A stretch of 64,000 bases of DNA from Streptomyces aureoverticillatus (lineage in GTDB: Bacteria > Actinomycetota > Actinomycetes > Streptomycetales > Streptomycetaceae). The translations under genes and the position numbers were made by a program. The stretch's first letter is position 1; the number at the start of each line of letters is the position of its first letter. The stretch covers positions 124,001 through 188,000 of the forward strand of contig NZ_BMSY01000013.1 in assembly GCF_014649395.1 (NCBI RefSeq), read 5' to 3'. This document shows, in pieces, positions 24,893-34,236 of the stretch. The notes beneath the pieces are model-generated. The model saw only the letters and a list, made by a program, of their open reading frames with translations. It had not been told where the DNA came from and did no database searches.

Positions 24893-25912
24893 ATGCGCGG
24901 GGACAGTGAGCACATGGTGCGACTCGACGGGGCCGGGCGACGGTACGGGATGCGCGGGCCGTGGGTGCTGCGCGGGGTCCGGCTCGACGTGCGGGCGGGC
25001 ACCCTCGTACGCGTCGTGGGCCCCAACGGCACCGGCAAGTCGACGCTCCTGCGGCTGCTCGCCCGCATCGACGCACCCTCCGAGGGCCGCGTCACCGGCC
25101 GCCCCCGCACCGCCTACGTCCCCGAACGCTTCCCCGCGGCCCTGCCGTTCACCGCCGCCGGCTACCTCACGCACATGGGCCGCGTGCACGGCCTGACCGG
25201 CGGTACGGCCGCCCGGCGCGCCGAGGAGTGGCTCGCGCGGTTCGGCGCGGCAGGCCACGCGGCCACGCCGATGTCCGAGCTCTCCAAGGGCAGCAGCCAG
25301 AAGGTCGCCGTCGCCCAGGCCCTCCTCGCCGACCCCGAGTTGCTCGTCCTCGACGAGGCCTGGACCGGCCTGGACACCGAGGCCCGCGCCGTCCTCGACC
25401 GCGCCGTCGCCGAGCGCACCACCGGCGGCGCGGCCGTCGTCTTCGTCGACCACGACCCCCGCCGTCTCGCCGGGCATGCCGACACGACGTACGCGATCAC
25501 GGGTTCGTCGGTCAACCGCCTGGAGGGGGACGGGAGTTCGGCGGGCGCGGCGGGGGCCCTGGCGGACGGGTCCGCCGTCGTCATCGATGTGCGGGGGCCG
25601 CGGGGGGCCGCGCCGCCCGTGCTGCCGGAGGCGGTGGTCAGGGCCGGGGGGACCGTCCGGTCCGGTGCGGGCGGCGTGGACGGCGTGTTCCGGCTCGCCG
25701 TCGCCGCCGTCCACTCGGATCTGGTCCTGCGCGAACTGCTCACGGCACGCCCGCCGTGGCACGTGGTCGCGGTGAACCAAGGCTCGCGGGGCGGCGGCGT
25801 GCCGGACGCCAGGCGAGGGGATCTTGCCGCGATCCAGGCCGAGCCGGTCGGTGACGCCAAGGCCGAGGCCGCGGTCGAGAACGACGACGAGAACGAGGAC
25901 GTACGCCGGTGA
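24893..25912 (+). CDS. ABC transporter ATP-binding protein
   Basis: 339 aa from the ATG at 24893 (24884 and 24914 are in-frame alternatives). Walker A GPNGTGKST, signature LSKGSSQ, Walker B LLVLDEAW and H-loop VDHDP are all present, so it should hydrolyse ATP. After about residue 210 it has an extra C-terminal region of roughly 125 residues, rich in Val, Ala and Gly (RLAVAAVHSDLVLRELL), not typical of exporters and possibly regulatory. It is coupled to the following membrane gene by a GTGA overlap. The substrate is unknown. Confidence 0.88.
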   Translation: MRGDSEHMVRLDGAGRRYGMRGPWVLRGVRLDVRAGTLVRVVGPNGTGKSTLLRLLARIDAPSEGRVTGRPRTAYVPERFPAALPFTAAGYLTHMGRVHGLTGGTAARRAEEWLARFGAAGHAATPMSELSKGSSQKVAVAQALLADPELLVLDEAWTGLDTEARAVLDRAVAERTTGGAAVVFVDHDPRRLAGHADTTYAITGSSVNRLEGDGSSAGAAGALADGSAVVIDVRGPRGAAPPVLPEAVVRAGGTVRSGAGGVDGVFRLAVAAVHSDLVLRELLTARPPWHVVAVNQGSRGGGVPDARRGDLAAIQAEPVGDAKAEAAVENDDENEDVRR

Positions 25913-26577
25913 CCGCTCTGTTGCGCTATCAGTCCGCCCTGCTGCTGCGCTCCCAGCGCTGGCTCGCACCGGCCGTCCTGTACGCGGCGTTCCTCGCCGT
26001 CGGCGTGCAGTCCGGGCAGCCCGTGCTCGACTCGCTCGCGTACGCGGCCGCCGCGCTGCTGCCGGTCGCCGCCTGGCTGGTGCGGATCTGCGTCACCAAC
26101 GAGCCGCCCGCGGCGCGCGGTTGCACCGCCGCGGCGGCAGGACCGCGCCGCGCGCACCTCGCCTGCCTCCTGACGGCCCTGCTGGCCGTGACCCTGCTCG
26201 GCGTGGCCGCCGTCGCGGTCGTGGCGGGCATCAGCGACGCGGCCAGTACGGATCACCGGACGGCGGTGGCGCGGGGTCCCGCGGCCGGAGCCGGGCTGCT
26301 CGCGATGCTGGTCAGCGCGCTGCTCGGGACGGCTGTGGGCGCCCTGACCACGTGGCCGCTGCTGCGCTCGCCCGGACGGGCCGTACCGGCGCTCCTGCTC
26401 GCCGCGGTGCTCGCGCTGGTGACGGCCGGTTCCCCGGCCCGCGCGGCCCTGACCGAGCTGATCGACGGGTCGCGGGACGGGGTGGTTCCGGTGCCGCTGG
26501 GCGCGGTGGCCGGGGCGGTGGCCGCCGCGGCGCTCGCGGTGGCGGTGTCGTGCGGGGTCTGCTCGCGGCGCGGCTGA
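25909..26577 (+). CDS. ABC transporter membrane subunit (putative)
   Basis: 222 aa, starting at a GTG that overlaps the stop of the ATPase gene. About five or six hydrophobic helices are visible, at roughly residues 20-60, 85-110, 130-150, 160-180 and 193-215. No family signature is recognisable beyond the ABC-2-like composition and pairing with an ATPase. Together they should form a small half-transporter exporter. Confidence 0.75.
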   Translation: MTALLRYQSALLLRSQRWLAPAVLYAAFLAVGVQSGQPVLDSLAYAAAALLPVAAWLVRICVTNEPPAARGCTAAAAGPRRAHLACLLTALLAVTLLGVAAVAVVAGISDAASTDHRTAVARGPAAGAGLLAMLVSALLGTAVGALTTWPLLRSPGRAVPALLLAAVLALVTAGSPARAALTELIDGSRDGVVPVPLGAVAGAVAAAALAVAVSCGVCSRRG

Positions 26578-26649
26578 GGGACGGCTGCGCCTGGCCGGCC
26601 CACTGGGCAGGCCCTAAGCGCCCCCGGTGAAGTCGGCTGCGGTTCGGTG

Positions 26650-26666
26650 GCGCCCTGAAGGGGCGC
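26650..26666. terminator. Hairpin in a Streptomyces-type intergenic repeat
   Basis: GCGCCC (26650-26655), loop TGAAG, GGGCGC (26661-26666). It lies between convergent genes ending at 26577 and 26772, in a sequence (CCTGAAGGGGCGCGGGG) that I recall as recurrent between Streptomyces genes. Confidence 0.5.
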
Positions 26667-26771
26667 GGGGCCCTGACACATGCGGCTCCGCCGCGCGGGC
26701 GCGACGAGCCACGACGCACCCGCAGGGTCACGACGGCATGGCGTGGCACATCCAGCGGACCGCTCAGCTCC

Positions 26772-27698
26772 CTAGTTCCGGGCGGTCGCGGCCTGCTCGG
26801 GCCGGTCGGGGGTGCCGCCGGGGTCTGCCGGGCGCGCGGCCCGGGGCGTGCGGGTGGCGGCGATCTGCTCTGAGACCCGTACGAAACGGAACCCGCGTTC
26901 GCGCAGCTTCGGGACGATCGTCCGTACGGCGCGCTCCGTCGCCGGGGCCGCGCTGCGGGTGCAGTGCAGCACGACCACCGAACCCGGCCGCACCCCGTCA
27001 AGGACCTGCCGCGCCACCGCGTCGGGGTCCGTCGCGAACGCGTCCCCGCCCACCACGTCCCACTGCACGGCCGTCACACCGGCCGGGGCGAGCGCGCGCA
27101 GCGCCCGGTCGTCGTAACAGCCGCCGGGGAAGCGGAAGTACGGCAGCGGGTGCTCGACGCCCGCCTCGCGGAACGCCGCGAAGGCGCGTTCCACGTCCGT
27201 GCGCATGGCGTGCGCGGGGACGGTGGGCAGGCCGTAGCAGTCCCGGGTGAAGGCGTAGTGGCTGTACGAGTGGTTGGCCACCTCGAAGAGCGGGTCGCCG
27301 CCGATCGCCCTGGCCTGCGCCGGGTACTCCTCCGCCCAGCGGCCCGTCATGAAGAACGTCGACGGGACCTTGAGGCGGCGCAGGGTGTCGACCAGGGCCG
27401 GGTTGTCGAAGCGCTCGCCCGCGGCCGCGCGGGGGCCCTGGTCGGCCGTCATGTCGGCGTCGAAGGTGAGGGCCACGGTGGGGGCGTCCGCCGGGGTCGC
27501 GCGGGTGCGGGGGGCGTTCCTGAACACCGGGGTCCGGCCCTGGGGGCCCGGGGCCAGGGTGGGTGGGGGCTGCTTCTTGGCCGGGGTTGTGGCGGGGGCC
27601 GCCGGGGGGCGGGGAGTGGAGGGCGCGGAGCACGCCGTGAGGGGGAGGGTGGCGGTTGCCAGGGTGGCGAGGGTGGTCCACATGCGGGTGCGAGTCAC
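26772..27698 (-). CDS. Polysaccharide deacetylase (NodB domain) lipoprotein
   Basis: 308 aa. A short Arg-containing N terminus, a hydrophobic stretch and the lipobox LPLTAC indicate a lipid-anchored exported protein. I preferred the GTG at 27698 over the ATG at 27683 because it supplies the positive n-region. After a Pro/Thr linker, the NodB motifs are present: TFDADM (catalytic and metal Asp), NHSYSH (metal His pair) and RFPGGCYDD. It probably removes acetyl groups from peptidoglycan or another cell-wall glycan. It stands alone. Confidence 0.9.
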   Translation of the reverse strand: MTRTRMWTTLATLATATLPLTACSAPSTPRPPAAPATTPAKKQPPPTLAPGPQGRTPVFRNAPRTRATPADAPTVALTFDADMTADQGPRAAAGERFDNPALVDTLRRLKVPSTFFMTGRWAEEYPAQARAIGGDPLFEVANHSYSHYAFTRDCYGLPTVPAHAMRTDVERAFAAFREAGVEHPLPYFRFPGGCYDDRALRALAPAGVTAVQWDVVGGDAFATDPDAVARQVLDGVRPGSVVVLHCTRSAAPATERAVRTIVPKLRERGFRFVRVSEQIAATRTPRAARPADPGGTPDRPEQAATARN

Positions 27699-27789
27699 TC
27701 CGTGACGATAACCGTACAAATGGGGTTATTGAGGTAGGCGGGGCGGGGGTGGGCCCTGCCGGGGTTCCCAATCCCGCCCCTTCCCGTAA

Positions 27790-27897
27790 CCAGGGGCGCT
27801 GCGCCCCTGGGCCCCAGCCGGGGGTGGGTGTCCCGTGCGGGTGGGACAGCCTCCGCCGATCGCCGCTTCGCGGCTCGTCCTCAGACGCCGGACGGGC
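27790..27897. repeat. Intergenic hairpin plus REP-like core
   Basis: The 27699-28014 gap holds a hairpin with arms CCAGGGGCGC (27790-27799) and GCGCCCCTGG (27801-27810), and at 27873-27897 a copy of the family GCTCGTCCTCAGACGCCGGA seen upstream of hemE and murC. Nothing else is evident apart from the short promoter region of the VOC gene. Confidence 0.7.
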
Positions 27898-28014
27898 CGG
27901 TAGTTCGCCGCGCAGGCTGGATCGGGACCCGGCTGAAATGAGGTGCGCCTTCCCGTGCGAGTAGGGGAAACTGCTCCGTCTGCCGGATGATCATCGGATC
28001 GGAAAGGCCGAGCC

Positions 28015-28440
28015 ATGCCCTCCTCCCTCTTCAACGTCGCCTTCGGCTGCGTCGACGCGTACGGACTCGCCCGGTTCTGGAGCGACGTGGTCGGCCACCC
28101 GCTGGACCCCCGGGACCGTCCGGGCGACCCGGTCGCCGTGATACCGCTCCCCACCGGTTTGCACCTGTACTTCGAGAACGTCCCCGAACCCAAGACCGTG
28201 AAGAACCGCGTGCACGTGTGTCTCCAGCCGGACGGCCCGCGCGACGCGGAGGTCGAGCGGCTGCGGGCGGCGGGTGCCGCCGTCCTCGCCGACCGGCGCA
28301 AGCCCGACGGCACGGGGTGGGTCGTCTTCACCGACCCCGAGGGCAACGAATTCTGTGTGCTGCGGAGCGCGGCGGAACGGGAGCGGGGCGAGGCCATGAC
28401 GTGCGGGCAGGGGACCGTGGTGTCGGGGCCGCGGCACTAG
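28015..28440 (+). CDS. VOC (glyoxalase-like) family protein
   Basis: 141 aa, ATG start. Two beta-alpha-beta-beta-beta modules are suggested by NVAFGCVDAYGLARFWSDVV at the start, TGLHLYFENV in the middle and the typical ending VVFTDPEGNEFCVL. Such proteins bind metal and act as lyases, dioxygenases or resistance proteins; the metal ligands are only partly clear, so it could be a binding protein. Cytoplasmic, probably monocistronic. Confidence 0.85.
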   Translation: MPSSLFNVAFGCVDAYGLARFWSDVVGHPLDPRDRPGDPVAVIPLPTGLHLYFENVPEPKTVKNRVHVCLQPDGPRDAEVERLRAAGAAVLADRRKPDGTGWVVFTDPEGNEFCVLRSAAERERGEAMTCGQGTVVSGPRH

Positions 28441-28574
28441 GTGCGCGCCGGAAGGGCGGGAAGTCCGGGTTTGCCAGGGGGCAGCGGCTGTGGAATCGTC
28501 CTGAGGCGCTTCCCGGTCGCTCCGTGGCCCCGGGCCCCACGTACCCGCGATCACGAGGAGTTGACGAGCCGTCG

Positions 28575-29819
28575 ATGTCCGACATCCCCGAGTCCGGCCC
28601 CCTTGAGTCCGACGCCCCTGAGTCCGGCCCTCTTGAGTCCGACGCCCCTGACATCACCTGGACCGAGGCCGTCCGGACGAAGCCCCGGCCGGACGGCGAC
28701 GGCGGCGACACCGCCCTCACCTTCACCGCCCACTGGCACTCCGAAAGCGGACTCCCCGCCCCGCGCCGCGTCACCGTCGCCGACGACCGGATGAAGGCCG
28801 ACGTCGCCTACCGTCTGGTCTGCGAGGGCACCGCGCTGCTGTGGCGCGGGGACTACCAGGGCGCCCGCCAGCTGCTGCGCGCCCTGGGGCGTCGGCTCGA
28901 CCGGCTCGCGCCGAAGCCGGGGGCCACCCCCGCCGAAACCTTCCACCGGCACCGCCAGGCCCGCGGCCACCGCGCCCGCGTGCTCGGGATGCTGCTCGTC
29001 GTGCTCGAGGACGACCACGGCCTCGCGCTGCGCCGCGCCCCCGACGTCCGGGCGGCCTGCACGGAGGCGTACGGCTCGCCCCGGCGACGTACCGTCGTGT
29101 CGCTGCGTGAACTCCTCGGCGTGATCGGCGCCCACGAGTGGCGCAGGAAGGGCGTGCCGATCCCGGCCATCGACGCCCGCATCCACCCGCACTACGGCGT
29201 GTTCTCCCCGGTCAGGGGCGAGTACGTCGACCTCGTCGGCGCCGCCCCGCTGCCCGCCGCCGCCCACCGCGCCCCGGCCACCGCCTTCGACCTCGGCACC
29301 GGCACCGGCGTGCTCGCCGCCGTCCTCGCCCACCGGGGCCTCGACCGGATCGTCGCCACCGACAGCAGCCCCCGCGCGCTCGCGTGCGCGCGGGACAACG
29401 TCGAGCGGCTGGGGATCGAGGACCGGGTCGAGGTCGTCGACAGCGGTGATCTCTATCCGGAGGGGCGGGCCGCACTGGTCGTGTGCAACCCGCCGTGGCT
29501 CCCGGCCAAGCCCACCTCCGCCGTCGAGCAGGGCGTGTACGACCCCGGCGGCGCGATGCTGCGCGCCTTCCTCGCCGGGCTCGCCGACCACCTGGAGCCC
29601 GGCGGTGAGGGCTGGCTGATCCTCTCCGACCTCGCCGAACACCTCGGCCTGCGGACCCGCGACGACCTCGTCGGCGCCATCGAGGCCGCCGGGCTGCGCG
29701 TGGTGGACCGCCTCGACGCCAAGCCCGTCCACCCCCGCGCGAGCGACACCACCGACCCCCTGCACGCCGCCCGCGCCGCCGAGGTCACCTCCCTGTGGCG
29801 GCTCGCCCCGGCCACCTGA
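28575..29819 (+). CDS. Class I SAM-dependent methyltransferase with N-terminal extension domain
   Basis: 414 aa. The N-terminal 170 residues form a separate helical domain (RMKADVAYRLVCEGTALLWRG region). The methyltransferase follows with motif I FDLGTGTGVLAAVLA and the PrmC-like catalytic motif VVCNPPWLP, which usually methylates an amide or exocyclic nitrogen. The extreme N terminus has a duplicated ESGPLESDAP unit encoded by a 30-base tandem repeat. GAGGAG lies 17 bases before the ATG, farther than usual, so the start is a little uncertain. The target is unknown. Confidence 0.85.
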   Translation: MSDIPESGPLESDAPESGPLESDAPDITWTEAVRTKPRPDGDGGDTALTFTAHWHSESGLPAPRRVTVADDRMKADVAYRLVCEGTALLWRGDYQGARQLLRALGRRLDRLAPKPGATPAETFHRHRQARGHRARVLGMLLVVLEDDHGLALRRAPDVRAACTEAYGSPRRRTVVSLRELLGVIGAHEWRRKGVPIPAIDARIHPHYGVFSPVRGEYVDLVGAAPLPAAAHRAPATAFDLGTGTGVLAAVLAHRGLDRIVATDSSPRALACARDNVERLGIEDRVEVVDSGDLYPEGRAALVVCNPPWLPAKPTSAVEQGVYDPGGAMLRAFLAGLADHLEPGGEGWLILSDLAEHLGLRTRDDLVGAIEAAGLRVVDRLDAKPVHPRASDTTDPLHAARAAEVTSLWRLAPAT

Positions 29820-29843
29820 TCCCCTCGCCGTGCCCCGACGGCG

Positions 29844-31226
29844 CTATCTGCGCCAGGGGCCCGTCACGGCGAACGTCGTCCCCGGCGTGTAGCAGTTCAC
29901 GTACATCGTCTCGTGATCCGGGGAGAAGGCGACGCCCGCGAACTCGCCCCACTCGGGTTCGGACGGGGTGCCTGTGTTCTGGGCGTTGCGCGCCATCGCG
30001 TACACCTCACCGCCGCGCGTCACCCCGTACACGTGCTGCGTGCCGCCGCCGTCCTCGCACACCATCAGGCCGCCGCTCGGCGCGAGGCAGATGTTGTCCG
30101 GGGACTCGCCGGGCAGCTGGATGTCCGTGTCCGGGCCGAAGACGATCACGAGGGTGAGGCGGCGCCGCGCGGGGTCGTAGCGCCAGACCTGGCCGTAGTG
30201 GTCGGCAGCCGAACCCTCCTTGCTGCGCGCGTAGCTGGAGACGAAGTACACGCAGCGGCCGCCCCAGTAGCAGCCCTCCAGCTTCTGGGCGTGGGTGATG
30301 CCCTTCGGGCCGAAGTCCTGGTGGCGGATGGGGGTCTGGGCGGCCAGCGGGTCGGGTACGTCGGCCCACTCGACGCCGTCGAAGGTGGCGCCGGTCTCCT
30401 TGACGGCCGACAGGTCCGGCACGCCGGGCACCCGCATCGCCTGGAGCCGGCCGCCCGCGCGCAGCGAACTCCGGCCGCCCTCCGGCTTGTTCGGCAGGAA
30501 GCGGTAGAACAGGCCGAAGGGCTTCTGGAAGGCGTCCTCGGTCTCGTAGATCACCCCGCGCCACGGGTCGACCGCGACCGCCTCGTGCTGGAAGCGGCCC
30601 ATGGCGGTCAGCGGCACGGCGCCCGAGCGCCGGGGGTCCACCGGGTCGACCTCGAAGACGAAGCCGTGGTCCTTCGTGTAGCCGCCCGTACCGGCCTTGT
30701 CCTCGGTCTCCTCGCAGGTCAGCCAGGTGCCCCAAGGGGTCGGGCCGCCAGCGCAGTTGACGGCCGTGCCGGCGATCGCGACGCGCTCGTCCACCACCCG
30801 GCCGCGCCGGTCGAGCGCGAGCGCCGTACAGCCGCCCTTCGCCGCCGGGTCGTACGTCAGGCCCTTGACGGTGGGCACGCCGAGCTTCGCGGAGGCGCGG
30901 TTCTCGTGGTTGCGCACGAGGTGGACCCCGCCGCGCCGGCCCCGGAACGCGGCCATCCCGTCGTGGTTGCTCGGGACCTTCCCCTCGCCCGAACGCAGCG
31001 CGTCGCCCTCGCGGGAGAGGACCTGGTAGCGGAAACCTTTCGGCAGGTCGAGCAGGCCCTCGGGGTCGGGTACGAGCGGGCCGTAGCCCGTCCTGCCCTG
31101 GGTGGCCGCGGTCGCGGTGCCCGCGAAGAGTTCCGACAGGGCGCCGGTGAAGGCGATGGACGCCCCCAACGCTCCGGTGCGGGCGAGTACTTGGCGTCTG
31201 GTCGCGGACAGCTCGGTGTCTGACAT
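29844..31226 (-). CDS. PhoX family (DUF839) secreted phosphatase-like protein
   Basis: 460 aa from the ATG at 31226, with AGGAGG eight bases upstream. The Tat-type signal peptide has SATRRQVLARTG followed by a hydrophobic region and ATA|ATQ-like cleavage. The mature protein has the PhoX beta-propeller pattern: VRNHENRA, LTCEETEDKAG, FVFEVDP, QHEAVAVDPWRGVIYETEDA, and a late SPDNICLAPSGGLMVCEDG. The family uses calcium and iron to hydrolyse phosphomonoesters, after folding with cofactor in the cytoplasm and Tat export. Its phosphate regulation is not visible here. Confidence 0.9.
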   Translation of the reverse strand: MSDTELSATRRQVLARTGALGASIAFTGALSELFAGTATAATQGRTGYGPLVPDPEGLLDLPKGFRYQVLSREGDALRSGEGKVPSNHDGMAAFRGRRGGVHLVRNHENRASAKLGVPTVKGLTYDPAAKGGCTALALDRRGRVVDERVAIAGTAVNCAGGPTPWGTWLTCEETEDKAGTGGYTKDHGFVFEVDPVDPRRSGAVPLTAMGRFQHEAVAVDPWRGVIYETEDAFQKPFGLFYRFLPNKPEGGRSSLRAGGRLQAMRVPGVPDLSAVKETGATFDGVEWADVPDPLAAQTPIRHQDFGPKGITHAQKLEGCYWGGRCVYFVSSYARSKEGSAADHYGQVWRYDPARRRLTLVIVFGPDTDIQLPGESPDNICLAPSGGLMVCEDGGGTQHVYGVTRGGEVYAMARNAQNTGTPSEPEWGEFAGVAFSPDHETMYVNCYTPGTTFAVTGPWRR

Positions 31227-31397
31227 GGGGCAACCTCCTGCTGGCGGACAGGAAACATGACCCGCACGTGTGTACCACGCACTTCCCGCGCGCACGAGGG
31301 TTTGGACGTGTACGCGATCAGTCGGCACCGGAACTGCACGCCTGGTCCGCGACCACGAGGGCCGTATCGGCCCACGCCCACCGCCGGAACGGCCCGC

Positions 31398-32492
31398 TCA
31401 GCCCTCGACGAGCCCCTTCGCGTCCCGGGCCAGCGCCGTCAGCCGCGAGATCGCCCGGAAGTACTTCTTCCGGTAGCCGCCGTTCAGCATCTCCTCGCTG
31501 AAGAGCCGGTCGAACGGGACACCGGAGGCGAGGACGGGCACCTCGCGGTCGTACAGGCGGTCGGCGAGGACGACCAGGCGCAGCGCCGTCGACTGGTCGG
31601 GCACCGGGGCGACGTCCGTGAGGCAGACGGCCCTGAGGCCGTCGGTCAGGGCGCCGTAGCGGCTCGGGTGCACCCGGGCGAGGTGGTCGAGCAGGTGCGG
31701 GAAGTCGTCGAGGCTCGCGCCGTCGGTGGCGTACGCCGCCTTGGTGACCTGCTCGTCCGAGTACGGGGCGGGCGCCTCGGGCAGGCCCCGGTGGCGGTAG
31801 TCCTCGCCGTCGATGCGCAACGCCTTGAAGTGGGCCGAAAGGCCCTGGATCTCGCGCAGGAAGTCGGCGGCGGCGAACCGGCCCTCGCCGAGCTTGCCCG
31901 GCAGCGTGTTGGACGTCGCCGCGAGCGCGACGCCCTCGTCCACCAGCTTGCCGAGCAGCGTCGACACGAGGACGGTGTCGCCCGGGTCGTCCAGCTCGAA
32001 TTCGTCGATGCACAGCAGGCGGTGGCCGCTGAGCGTACGCACCGTCTGCTGGAAGCCGAGCGCCCCGACGAGGTTGGTCAGCTCCACGAACGTACCGAAG
32101 GCCTTGAGCGCGGGCTCGGCCGGGGTGGCGTGCCACAGGGACGCCAGGAGGTGGGTCTTGCCGACGCCGTAGCCACCGTCCAGGTAGACGCCGCGGGGCC
32201 CGGCCGGAACCGTCTGCTTCGCGCGTGTGAACCACCGCCGTTTGCCCGAGCCGCTCGCGTGCGCCCCGCCGAGCCCGGCCGCGAAGCCGCTGAGGACGCG
32301 TACCGCCTCGCTCTGGCTGGGCTGTCCCGGGTCCGGGATGTACGTGTCGAAGCGGGCCGTGCTGAACCGCGGCGGCGGCACCATCTCGGCGACGAGACGG
32401 TCCGCGGGCACCTGCGGCTCGCGGGCGCTCAGGGATACGGGGGCCGCTTCGGATATGGGGCTCTGCCCGGCGGCAGGGGTGGTGGCTGACAC
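31398..32492 (-). CDS. zapE: ZapE/AFG1-type AAA ATPase
   Basis: 364 aa. Walker A GGYGVGKTH and Walker B LLCIDEFEL are separated by VELTNLVGALGFQQT, and the AFG1 signature ATSNTLPGKLGEGRF and the C-terminal FDRLFSEEML are present. ZapE is a cell-division-associated ATPase in proteobacteria; in actinomycetes its role is less clear. The start is a GTG at 32492. GGAGA is four bases upstream, but a good -10 box (TAGAGT) sits so close that the transcript may be leaderless. It is divergent from the RibD-like gene with 47 bases between. Confidence 0.92.
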   Translation of the reverse strand: MSATTPAAGQSPISEAAPVSLSAREPQVPADRLVAEMVPPPRFSTARFDTYIPDPGQPSQSEAVRVLSGFAAGLGGAHASGSGKRRWFTRAKQTVPAGPRGVYLDGGYGVGKTHLLASLWHATPAEPALKAFGTFVELTNLVGALGFQQTVRTLSGHRLLCIDEFELDDPGDTVLVSTLLGKLVDEGVALAATSNTLPGKLGEGRFAAADFLREIQGLSAHFKALRIDGEDYRHRGLPEAPAPYSDEQVTKAAYATDGASLDDFPHLLDHLARVHPSRYGALTDGLRAVCLTDVAPVPDQSTALRLVVLADRLYDREVPVLASGVPFDRLFSEEMLNGGYRKKYFRAISRLTALARDAKGLVEG

Positions 32493-32500
32493 GGTTCTCC

Positions 32501-32528
32501 ACTCTAGGGCCGTCCCGGCGACGTGTAA
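32501..32528 (-). promoter_or_regulatory. Candidate promoter of zapE
   Basis: Read on the minus strand: TTACAC (32523-32528), a 16-base spacer, then TAGAGT (32501-32506). The -10 fits the Streptomyces TAGRRT pattern. It occupies the whole divergent gap. Confidence 0.4.
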
Positions 32529-32539
32529 GACTGCGCGGC

Positions 32540-33382
32540 ATGCGACGCCTGTTCCCTGTGACCGACCACACAGCCGCGCCGGCCTCGGCGAAGAGCGCTC
32601 CTGAGGGTGCCCCGGGGAGTGTCCCCGAGGGGGTGGACGGGGACCGCGAGTGGTCCCTGGACGAGCTCGCCGACGCGTACGCCTATCCCGCCGTGCCGCC
32701 CGATCCGGCCGGGACCGGCGCCTGGCTGCGCGCCAACATGGTCTCGACGCTCGACGGCGCCGCCCAGCACGACGGCCGCTCCCAGCCCATCTCCAACGAC
32801 ACCGACATGCGGATCTTCGGTACGTTGCGGGGGCTCGCGGACGCCGTCGTGGTCGGCGCCGAAACGGTACGCCAGGAGGGCTACCGCCCGGCCCGCGCCC
32901 GGGAGGCCTTCGCGGCCCGCAGGGCGGCGGTGGGCCAGCCCCCGGCGCCCGCGATCGTGGTGGTCAGCGCGAGCCTCGACCTGGACTTCTCGCTGCCCCT
33001 GTTCACCGCCCCGCTCACGCCCACGTACGTCGTGACCGGCGCCGCCGCGCCGTCCGACCGGATGGCGGCGGCCCGCGAGGCGGGCGCGGAGGTCGTGACC
33101 GCGGGCGAGGGCGCGGGCGCCGACCCCGCGCGGGTGGTGCGGGCGCTGGCCGAGCGCGGCCTGACCCGGCTGCTCACCGAGGGCGGGCCGCGGATGCTCG
33201 GCCAGTTCGTGGCGGCGGGCGCGCTGGACGAGCTGTGCCTGACGGTGTCGCCGTTGCTGACGGCGGGCGGGGCGCAGCGCATCGCGGGCGGGCCCGGTCT
33301 CGCGGTGCCCGAGCGATTCGTACTGGCGTCCGTGCTGGAAGAGGCCGGGTTCCTGTTCACCCGGTACCGGCGGTACTTCTGA
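32540..33382 (+). CDS. Pyrimidine reductase family protein (RibD C-terminal/DHFR-like)
   Basis: 280 aa, ATG start. The DHFR-like RibD C-terminal fold is shown by ANMVSTLDGAAQHDGRSQPIS, DMRIFGTLRGLADAVVVGAETVRQ and LLTEGGPRMLGQFVAAGALDE. Related enzymes reduce the ribosyl chain of a pyrimidine in riboflavin synthesis with NADPH. It is not next to other rib genes, so it may serve a deazaflavin, a modified nucleoside or a resistance function. The first 40 residues are variable. Confidence 0.86.
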   Translation: MRRLFPVTDHTAAPASAKSAPEGAPGSVPEGVDGDREWSLDELADAYAYPAVPPDPAGTGAWLRANMVSTLDGAAQHDGRSQPISNDTDMRIFGTLRGLADAVVVGAETVRQEGYRPARAREAFAARRAAVGQPPAPAIVVVSASLDLDFSLPLFTAPLTPTYVVTGAAAPSDRMAAAREAGAEVVTAGEGAGADPARVVRALAERGLTRLLTEGGPRMLGQFVAAGALDELCLTVSPLLTAGGAQRIAGGPGLAVPERFVLASVLEEAGFLFTRYRRYF

Positions 33383-33580
33383 CCGGGGCGGGCTCCCGAC
33401 CGGGCCGGACTTCTGACAATCGGCGGAATATTCCGTTCCGTTTCGCTTTCGCGGGGCACACTAAATCTCGCAACCCCCGCTCCGGCGGGGGGCAGGATGG
33501 TTTCCGCAGGGGGCCGGACGCACGGTCCGCGGAGGTCCACGGCGGCCTACGGAGGCCTATGGAGGAAAGGGACGCCTGTC

Positions 33581-34051
33581 GTGTTCACAAGCGTATTGAT
33601 GATCGAGAAGGCACTGACGTCCGCCGACGTGGAGTTCGTCACCACCTTGCACGGCGACGAGCCGGTCACCTTCCATGTGCTTCTGCAGCCCCGCGGCGAC
33701 CAGGCGGACCGCCTGCTGCGGGCGATCGACGACGTCGCGCTCGGGGAGCTGGACGACGCCGTGCGCGAGGGTGAGGTGCCCGAGGGCGAGGAGGCCGTGG
33801 AGCCCGCCCAGCGGGCTCTTCAGGTGTCCCTCGTGGCGCTGCGGGCCACGGGCAGCGCGGCCGAGGGCCGCCTGGTCGAGGCCCATCCGCTGGACGTGCT
33901 CCAGGAGGTGGTCGACGAGATGGGGGCGGACGAGGTCATCGTGCTGACCGAGCCGCACCTGGTGGAGGAGTTCTTCCACCGCGACTGGGCCTCGCGGGCG
34001 CGCCACAAGGTGGGCGTACCGGTCCTGAAGCTGTTCGCCCACAGTACGTAG
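33581..34051 (+). CDS. Conserved actinobacterial hypothetical protein upstream of murC
   Basis: 156 aa from the GTG at 33581; GGAGGAAAGGGA lies 9-20 bases upstream. The sequence has an acidic middle (DDAVREGEVPEGEEAVEP) and a C-terminal part (VLQEVVDEMGADEVIVLTEPHLVEEF then RARHKVGVPVLKLF) that recalls universal-stress-protein folds. I recall homologues sitting before murC in Streptomyces, sometimes with unsupported enzyme names. No catalytic residues can be seen. Confidence 0.75.
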   Translation: MFTSVLMIEKALTSADVEFVTTLHGDEPVTFHVLLQPRGDQADRLLRAIDDVALGELDDAVREGEVPEGEEAVEPAQRALQVSLVALRATGSAAEGRLVEAHPLDVLQEVVDEMGADEVIVLTEPHLVEEFFHRDWASRARHKVGVPVLKLFAHST

Positions 34052-34098
34052 GCACTGGGCCGTGGCGGGGGACCGGGTCCCGTCGATCGCGCTGCGCG

Positions 34099-34153
34099 CT
34101 CGTCCTCAAGCGCCGGACGGGCTTCCCCGGCCCGTTCGGCGCTTGAGGACGAG
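34099..34153 (+). terminator. 24-bp-arm hairpin built from two inverted REP-like copies
   Basis: Left arm 34099-34122 starts CTCGTCCTCAAGCG; right arm 34130-34153 ends CGCTTGAGGACGAG; the 7-base loop is TTCCCCG, with one mismatch. It lies between the gene ending at 34051 and murC starting at 34237, and should work as a terminator. Confidence 0.75.
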
Positions 34154-34236
34154 GCCGCAGGCCGATCGGCCGGGGGCCACGGGGCCCAGTAGGCTGGCCC
34201 CGCGTACCTGCCGCCCCACCCTTCGGAGAGAATTCG